A stretch of DNA of 64,000 nucleotides from NCBI GenBank assembly GCA_028554645.1, contig JAQOOI010000015.1, positions 62,001 through 126,000 of the forward strand. The letters run 5' to 3'. Source of the DNA: Omphalotus guepiniiformis. Taxonomy: Eukaryota > Basidiomycota > Agaricomycetes > Agaricales > Omphalotaceae. The position numbers were made by a program, and so were the translations under genes. The notes beneath the pieces are model-generated. The model was not told the DNA's origin. It searched no databases and saw only the letters and a list, made by a program, of their open reading frames with translations. Numbering within the stretch: the first letter of the stretch is position 1; every line of letters begins with the position of its first letter. Shown here in pieces: positions 58,098-64,000 of this stretch.

Positions 58098-60902
58098 TCA
58101 AAATCCACCAGCACCTCTAACCCTCTGCACAGCCCCGACAATCCCCCTAGCCCACGAAAATCTCCCTGGATCAACACCAATAGCTCCGGGAGCCTGTTTC
58201 CCCTCCGCATCATACCAGCACCCATCCTCCTGCCTTACCCTTCCGTACTTGAAACTATTCTGATTCCGCCTGAGCGCTTGCTCCCATGCAGCACAGATGT
58301 ACGGAGAGTCAATCATAACGTTGACCTCCTGTGAGTGGAACCAGGACTGAGTGTCTTGATTTCCGTTGCCCTGGATCCCGATGTGGGAGTCTGCTATAAG
58401 GAGTTTAACTAAGAAAAGAGAATCAGTACATCGCGAAAGTAGCATTGGGTAGGAGTATGCACCGTGACAACTCCTGAGCTTGAACTTGTTATGTATGGGT
58501 ATTTCCTGATCCTTAGCCCATACGGTGTTAGCACGGATGTCGAAAAACAAGCAAGGTAACGAATAAAAGGGGAGACGAATGATGAAGGGAAGGTCGCGAA
58601 AACATGCACGAAGAACTCACCTTAGCGATATAATTATAAATCTTCAATCGCGCCTTCTCATCCTCGTTCAAACCAAACTCATTGTATAATCTATTCGCAA
58701 TCATCTCGTTCGTACCATTCTGGAACGGTAAGAGTTCGCCCTGCGGTGCGCCAATTTCGTCCATAATGGAGATAGAGCGGAAGGCGAATCACCGTCAAGA
58801 GTATTGTGAGATGCCACGAGCCAGAATGTGAGATGCCACGAGCCAGAAGAGCGTCAAGTAGTGGATATATGCACGTATCCACAGAGTGTGGGCAAGTGCG
58901 AGAATAGCCAGAATGGAATGTGCACCGCAACGCACGAGAACGCGTCGAATGGTGAATATATGCGTGCGTGTGTGCGTGGCATACAGACGAATATGGGCCA
59001 GGCCAATGTCGAAGTTGTACGTCGAAGTTGTTACGACAAAAAGTCGATAATTGTCGGTATGGGTCGTGTGCAGATATATGTAATTGACACAAAGTTGCAA
59101 ATTGGCATCAATCCGCATGAAACATTCAAGGAAGAGGATTTAAAAAAGAAGAGCTTGATCAGTTCACATTGCCTCGCAATTAGCGCAAGAGTGATACACA
59201 CCGCATCATTATATCCCAGGCAAACTATATACTCCACCGTTATACCCCTCTTGACTGCCGCTATCAATTCAGGCAGCAGAGGCTCCGCATTGAGATTGGG
59301 CGTTTGAATAAAAATTGTACGGGTGGCGTTCCGAACGGCAGAAATGAAAGACGCATTCTGTGGTGTATGGACACAGGTATGGGTCGGTGCTGTAGAAAAA
59401 GTGAATAAAGAATACTACTGGGAGGGAATGCGAAAGCTACTCACTTCCCCAAGGTTTTCTGCAAACCATCGCAATTGGGAACGGCTCGTGAGTCGGATGG
59501 GGAATGTACGGAGTCATTTCTTCCTCGGGGGGACATTCAGGTGCCGATGGCTGGACGTCTTGTTGCTTAGCGGTGACATCTATGGAGGGAATAAGAAAAA
59601 ATTGGTACGGAATGAACGAGACAAATCAAATCGAGATAACTTACTAAAATGCCTCGAAATAGCATGCATATGAGTCTCGCCTTCCCTAGGCGCATACACG
59701 CTCTGCATTCTCCTAACTTCACCAGCAATGTCGACATCATAGTGCTCATCGTCTACGGTGAGCTCTGGCAATCGCTCCCGGTGCCCCACCTCCGTAACCT
59801 CCTCCAATGTCATTGCATTTCCACCTGCCAATGCATCCTGACCTTCATAGCCAATCTTGGACCCATCAGCTAGAACATCTTGTTTCTTCCCCACATCCTT
59901 CCATTGACTTTTCAGATGACCTTCATTGTCAAAGAGGTCTGAAAAAGACTTGTCTTGAAATGCTGGAAAACCGCCAAGGGAAGCAGGAGTATCGCGTGCG
60001 GGAAGGGGAGGATCAAAATGATTGAACCAGGAAGAGAGACAAACGTCGTAGAATGAATCAACGATGGGACCTTCCATATGTGTCATCATTTCTACGTTGT
60101 CATTATCCTGTATGTTGTTACTGCACAGGATAGCGATCTTCCTATCAACCACCATGTATTTTGAATGGAAAGTTCCAAGGAGGGGTCGGTGATAGTTGAC
60201 CACCTGCATGTCGATGTGAGGTATCTCCTCCGGGGGAGGTATACGGACTTTAGCTCCTGAATACTCCGAAGGCGGGACAGGCTGGTGGTTGTCTATCACC
60301 TGTTTGGGGTTGCCTCTGTCATAGATAACTTTGACCACGACTTTCTCCCCACGCTCGCCAGCACGCCTAGAGAGCTCGCGGAAGGCGTTGGTAATGAGCG
60401 TCGCCGAGTCTGAGGCAATCCAAAAGTTCGTAGCAAGAAAGACTTCTTTCTCTGCTCGAACAATGCAGTTGGCCAAGTGCCTGCAGATGTCAGGGAGTGG
60501 GGCAAGAACAGTGAGAGGCATGACCCCTGAAGAACCCATTAGTGCGGGGGAGGTCATGCCCACCATTGGGTCGCCAGAGAGAGTGCCCAAGACATCGTGA
60601 TATATCTGCGCGCGCAAGTTAGAAGATTCTAACCCAAGAAGAAGATGAAGGACAGTCCTCACCCTCAAGAAAAGATCACTGGGACGCGTACTGCCCCACT
60701 TGCCACACTCGAACGCCCGCTGCAAATCGTCTCCTTCGACCTTGGACTCCTTGGGGTGCTCCTTCTCAGCATATGGACACTCCGGGTGATTTTCATAGAG
60801 TTTCTTAATGATTTCTCCTGGGCTATGGGAAGGATCCTTCGCATACTCGGTGCTCAAGCTCTCAGAAGCATGGCACAAATTGTAAACTTGCTGCGGTATC
60901 AT
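58098..60902 (-). CDS. Phospholipase D superfamily protein with two HKD motifs
   Basis: Seven exons: 60902-60663, 60605-59645, 59579-59445, 59389-59202, 58740-58621, 58511-58463 and 58408-58098 (667 aa). HKD motif 1 is TFHSKYMVVDRKIAILCSNN and motif 2, reconstituted across the last intron, is SCH-VKLLIADSHIGIQGNGNQD. Two HxKxxxxD motifs make a complete active site for phosphodiester transfer. The flanking sequences (EVFLATNFWIASDSATLITN, ATRTIFIQTPNLNAEPLLPE, EIPIHNKFKLRS) resemble fungal stand-alone PLD-like proteins, not the PX-PH type. Whether lipid or another phosphodiester is the substrate is unknown. Intron 4 is unusually long here (58741-59201, 461 nt) and holds a 22-nt tandem duplication. 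Intron 1 (57 nt) has no stop, so retention would add 19 residues. Confidence 0.88.
58805..58848. repeat. 22-nt direct repeat x2 inside a PLD gene intron
   Basis: The unit tgtgagatgccacgagccagaa occurs twice back to back, exactly, within the long fourth intron of the PLD-type gene. Confidence 0.85.
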
Positions 60903-61774
60903 CTTGGGAGTATGAAGTAAGACAGGAGTGAGTAGAATTCACAGATATATGCGCTCGTGTCATGATTTTCGAAGGGCGCTGATGGATAAGAATAGCACAC
61001 CGTCATTCTGGAAGTGGAAAGCGAAGTGCCGACACGTGAAACAAACGCGTCACGAATTAGCGCAAGGTGGCGCACCTGACAGTCTTCTATAAATACGTCG
61101 TATTTGCAAAAGCCGTCGCATTCGAATCATACAGAATTTCAGCAAAAGCTGACTAGCGCTGACTCGGAGTGTACTCATCAAGGTTTCTCTTCACGCTTAC
61201 AAGTTGGGTCTATAACAGACGGGAAAAGACGCACTTCAAGCACAGGGAGACAAATTGCACTGCAACTCTCACTAACGGAAGCTACTTCGGCCCCCAGCAG
61301 CACAAGTAAAAGTCTGACGCTGATTATATGTGAAGAAGAAGAGAACATCGAGGCTATGAATGCATATATGAAGCCGCGGTACGCGTCAACTTCTGGAGAC
61401 TGTTATTGTCATTTTACTGACATTCCAATTCAATTCACGGTTAACTCACAACCGGATGACAACAAAGCATGACCCATGACTGCTGTTATCCCTTGCGGTA
61501 CAGTACATCCAGTACACGACATCAACCTCATATTTGACTCGGCGAGGTCGGAGGTGAGTTACCCTTATCGGATTAGTAAAATCGATTACCAACCTCTACG
61601 TTATCTGATAAGATATCCGCGATAGTACGATACCTCTCCGGTCGCCGTCTTTCTTTAAATACGACCGGCAGAAAATGGATACCATCCTAACTCTTCATCA
61701 TTACATTCTTTACAACCGCTAGAAATACCCTCGGAATCTTCTCGAGGGCCAGTCTACTGTCGAGAAGTTATACA
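60903..61774. other. Divergent promoter region of PLD-type and flavoprotein genes
   Basis: 0.87 kb shared upstream region. A tataaata-like element is at about 61088 and a tttaaata element at about 61654, the latter about 120 bp before the flavoprotein ATG. A 122-codon plus frame (61104-61472) begins with TTG and has no family match. Confidence 0.5.
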
Positions 61775-63311
61775 ATGGGAAGCGAAAAACCGAACGTCGT
61801 AGTGATAGGTGGAAGTTATGTTGGTGCGTTGCGCTACTTTCGTGCGGCGTGAAGCAGGTTCATGACGAATGAAAATAATAGGTGCTAGAAGCGTCGACCT
61901 CGTCGCACCTCGAGTTCACAAAACTCATAATGTCGTACTAATCGAGAAAAACTCTCATTATCAAGTGTGTGGTCAAAGCACTCTTGTCGTCCGCAGTAGC
62001 ATCTAACATTTCTTTCTCTCAACACATATTTGCTTTCCCTAGAATGCATGCTGTTCCTGGATTCGAACATAAAGCCTTCTTACCGTTTACATCTTCATTT
62101 TTCAAGCAAGCCGACGACGGTATTCCACCCGGCACTTCACCGCTTCCTTCAGCTTCCACCCAAGTCATTCACGGAACAGTAACATCAATCCTTCCAGACA
62201 AGGTTCTTCTGGAGGGTGGCGATTCAGTACCTTACGAGTATCTTATTCTCGCTACCGGGACAGGCCGACCTGGACCACTGATTTCTGTGACGAAAAAATT
62301 GGGCATTTCGATCGCGAAGCATCATCAGGCGAACGTCAATAAAGCAAACCACATTGTGATTGTTGGTGGTGGTGCATACGGTGTCCGTGAGTCGATCCGA
62401 TTGTTTCATCTCATCTATGTTACTTGTTTGAACACACCTCGCAGAACTCGCCACGGATCTCAAGACATACGAGCCAACACGACATAAACAAGTCACACTC
62501 GTTCACTCGCGGTCGCATCTCCTGAACCGGTTCCACCAGGGTCTTCATGAGATAGTCATGAGCAAGTGCAAAGAACTCGGCATCGAAGTCGTCCTTGAAA
62601 ACCGAGTCGTGCTTCCGGAAGGCGGCTTCCCTCACGAAACCACGGATGAACCATTCGAAGTGCAGTTAAGTGGAGGCGGTAGTGTAAGGGCTGACCTCGT
62701 CGTGAGTCTATCATAGGTACTCCTCTTTCTATTACTTACGCCGTTAAACTATACATCTAGATCCTCTGCAGTGGGCCAGCACCTCTCTCCGCCCCTCTCG
62801 CAACCCTCTCTCCATCCGCTATCGACCCGCTCACAAGATATGTTCACGTAAAGCCCACTTTACAGATTTCGCCTTCAACCCCAGACGCACCGCAATACCC
62901 GAACGTCTTCGCTGTAGGTGATGTAGCTGACACTGGTGCGCACAAGGCTGCACGACCAGGTTACTTTCAAGCCGAAGTCATTGCACGAAACATCGAAAAA
63001 CTTATCAAAGCAAAGGCGGTAGATGCTACACCCGAGGATAAGATTGCTCAACTGGACGAATATAAGTTTGATCCCCCCGGGATTCATCTCAGTTTAGGTT
63101 TGGTGAGTTTTTCATGCTTTCATAGAATTGTAGATCGGGGCTAAGTGATGTATATATGTTGTAGAAGGAGGGACTTATCTTCCGGAATCCGAGGCCTGGA
63201 CAAACTGAACCATCAGCAGATTGGGATGAGCCTGGAAAGCAGAGCTTGGATATTAATTGTGCGAGGCAGTGGAGGAATCGGGCATCTGGTGTTGAGGATA
63301 TGTGGCTGTAG
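61775..63311 (+). CDS. AIF/FSP1-like FAD-dependent oxidoreductase
   Basis: Six exons: 61775-61823, 61882-61966, 62043-62386, 62445-62701, 62761-63102 and 63165-63311 (407 aa). The FAD-binding Rossmann start is VVVIGGSYVGARSVDLV. The second, NAD(P)H-binding motif is IVIVGGGAYGV-QLATDL, restored by splicing, and the C-terminal FAD site is PNVFAVGDVADTGAHKAARPGYFQAEV. This order is that of AIF-M2/FSP1-type NAD(P)H-quinone oxidoreductases. No mitochondrial presequence or N-myristoyl context beyond MGSEKP is clear, although Gly2 is present. The likely role is quinone reduction or redox protection. Intron 2 needs the phase-2 donor after CAAGT to give NSHYQVMHAVPG. Confidence 0.88.
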
Positions 63312-63637
63312 AGTGAAATTTTCAAGATGTCTTAGATGACATTAAAGATCTTTACTATAGATATTCTAATACAACCTGGTAGCTAAATTTAATCAATGAC
63401 GCGCTGAAGTTGGTGGACAATTCAAACTTACTGTTGTTATACCAAGCAGGTTGTTGTATAAGATTCACTGCACACACTCAGATGATAGAAATTCAATGGA
63501 AAAGTACAGAAATAAATTTACACAAATGATAGGTTTGAAATTGTTACATAACTGCTCCATTTCACAGTGTTACAGAGATTGTACATCCATACACTATACT
63601 AATACACAATACACAGGCCAAAAGATTGATGAAAAGT
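63312..63637. other. Convergent AT-rich spacer
   Basis: 3' flanks of the flavoprotein gene and of the partial gene at the window end. Nothing else is recognised. Confidence 0.45.
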
Positions 63638-64000
63638 TTAAACCTCACTAGGTCTAGGAGACAAGCAATTTTTCCAATCAGTACCATGAACAAATCTCAC
63701 AAGGGAGATACAAGTCTTCTGTTTAGAGATAACCAAGTTACCAGTTTCTACAAAACACAGATTAACTCGGTTATTAGGAGGCAACCAAAAGAGGAGATTG
63801 CCATCTTTGTCAGTGACCCAGCCCTGAGCATTAGGTAACTGAAGAGAAGTGAGAAGAGATGAGATGGCTCTTGAACAGTTTTGTACATTTGTGCTGTGAT
63901 CACTGGAAATAGATTGCCCTGACAATGCCACTAAATTGGCCTGATTATCATGGCTCTGAAATTGATGCAGCTGACTGTCTGTGGCAGCATCCCACACTCT
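63638..64000 (-). CDS. C-terminal tail of a WD40/NLR-like protein (partial, 5' end outside window)
   Basis: Open on the minus strand from the window edge to a stop at 63638, so only the last 120 or so codons are seen. It begins with the end of a WD40 blade (MWDAATDSQLHQFQSH). The block GWVTDKDGNLLFWLPPNNR...ISLVRFVHGTDWKNC follows, which resembles the C-terminal extension found after the WD40 repeats of large Agaricomycete NACHT/NLR-like proteins. Upstream NACHT or effector domains cannot be assessed. The call rests on this short tail. Confidence 0.6.
   Translation of the reverse strand, partial: RVWDAATDSQLHQFQSHDNQANLVALSGQSISSDHSTNVQNCSRAISSLLTSLQLPNAQGWVTDKDGNLLFWLPPNNRVNLCFVETGNLVISKQKTCISLVRFVHGTDWKNCLSPRPSEV

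Noticed and set aside
61104..61472. 122-codon plus frame in the divergent promoter region
   Set aside because: Starts with TTG, has no family match and sits between two promoters; a real small gene cannot be excluded.
1..64000. CRISPR arrays, bacterial operons or integrated phage
   Set aside because: The window is eukaryotic, with spliceosomal introns throughout; no direct-repeat and spacer pattern is present.

Overview
This window is nuclear DNA of a filamentous basidiomycete, most likely an Agaricomycete. The genes are split by many short introns (about 47-75 nt), and the conserved genes include an atypical basidiomycete-type G-alpha, a Ras-associating adenylate cyclase, a PL1 pectate lyase, F-box-like proteins, a Cps1-like GT2 synthase and the tail of a WD40/NLR-like protein. 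All exon models were read by eye from splice signals, reading frame and family resemblance; the summed exon lengths of every complete model are multiples of three.

Layout. 1-9,000: F-box-like protein (+), PC-esterase (-), pectate lyase (-), ZNHIT3-like zinc-HIT protein (+). 9,300-19,140: a duplicated locus with two full DUF4140/DUF4139 genes on + at its ends. Between them lie three full copies and two remnants of an unrecognised three-exon gene on -, interleaved with two decayed DUF4139 fragments. This array is the most unusual part of the window. 19,400-25,700: S1/P1 nuclease (-), tRNA-Trp (-), F-box-like protein (+), 16-exon G-alpha (-). 27,500-33,050: NOG1 GTPase (+) and Hsp110 chaperone (-).

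33,000-42,700 is gene-poor. It holds tRNA-Thr, a pyrimidine-rich tract, an 88-bp tandem duplication, the GT2 synthase (-) and a foldback-like palindromic element near 39,000. 42,700-52,850: J-domain protein (+), glyoxalase I (-) and adenylate cyclase (-). 54,800-64,000: NIPA-type Mg2+ transporter (+), PLD-superfamily protein (-), AIF/FSP1-like flavoprotein (+) and the 3' end of a WD40/NLR-like gene (-).

How the genes relate: most are independent housekeeping or secreted-enzyme genes. The G-alpha and the adenylate cyclase belong to the same general signalling pathway but are about 20 kb apart, and nothing shows that they are linked. PC-esterase and pectate lyase are neighbours, and both act on polysaccharides. 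Gene-structure oddities recur: a 5-nt and a 9-nt microexon, three GC-AG introns, and two introns whose ends fall inside 6-nt direct repeats.
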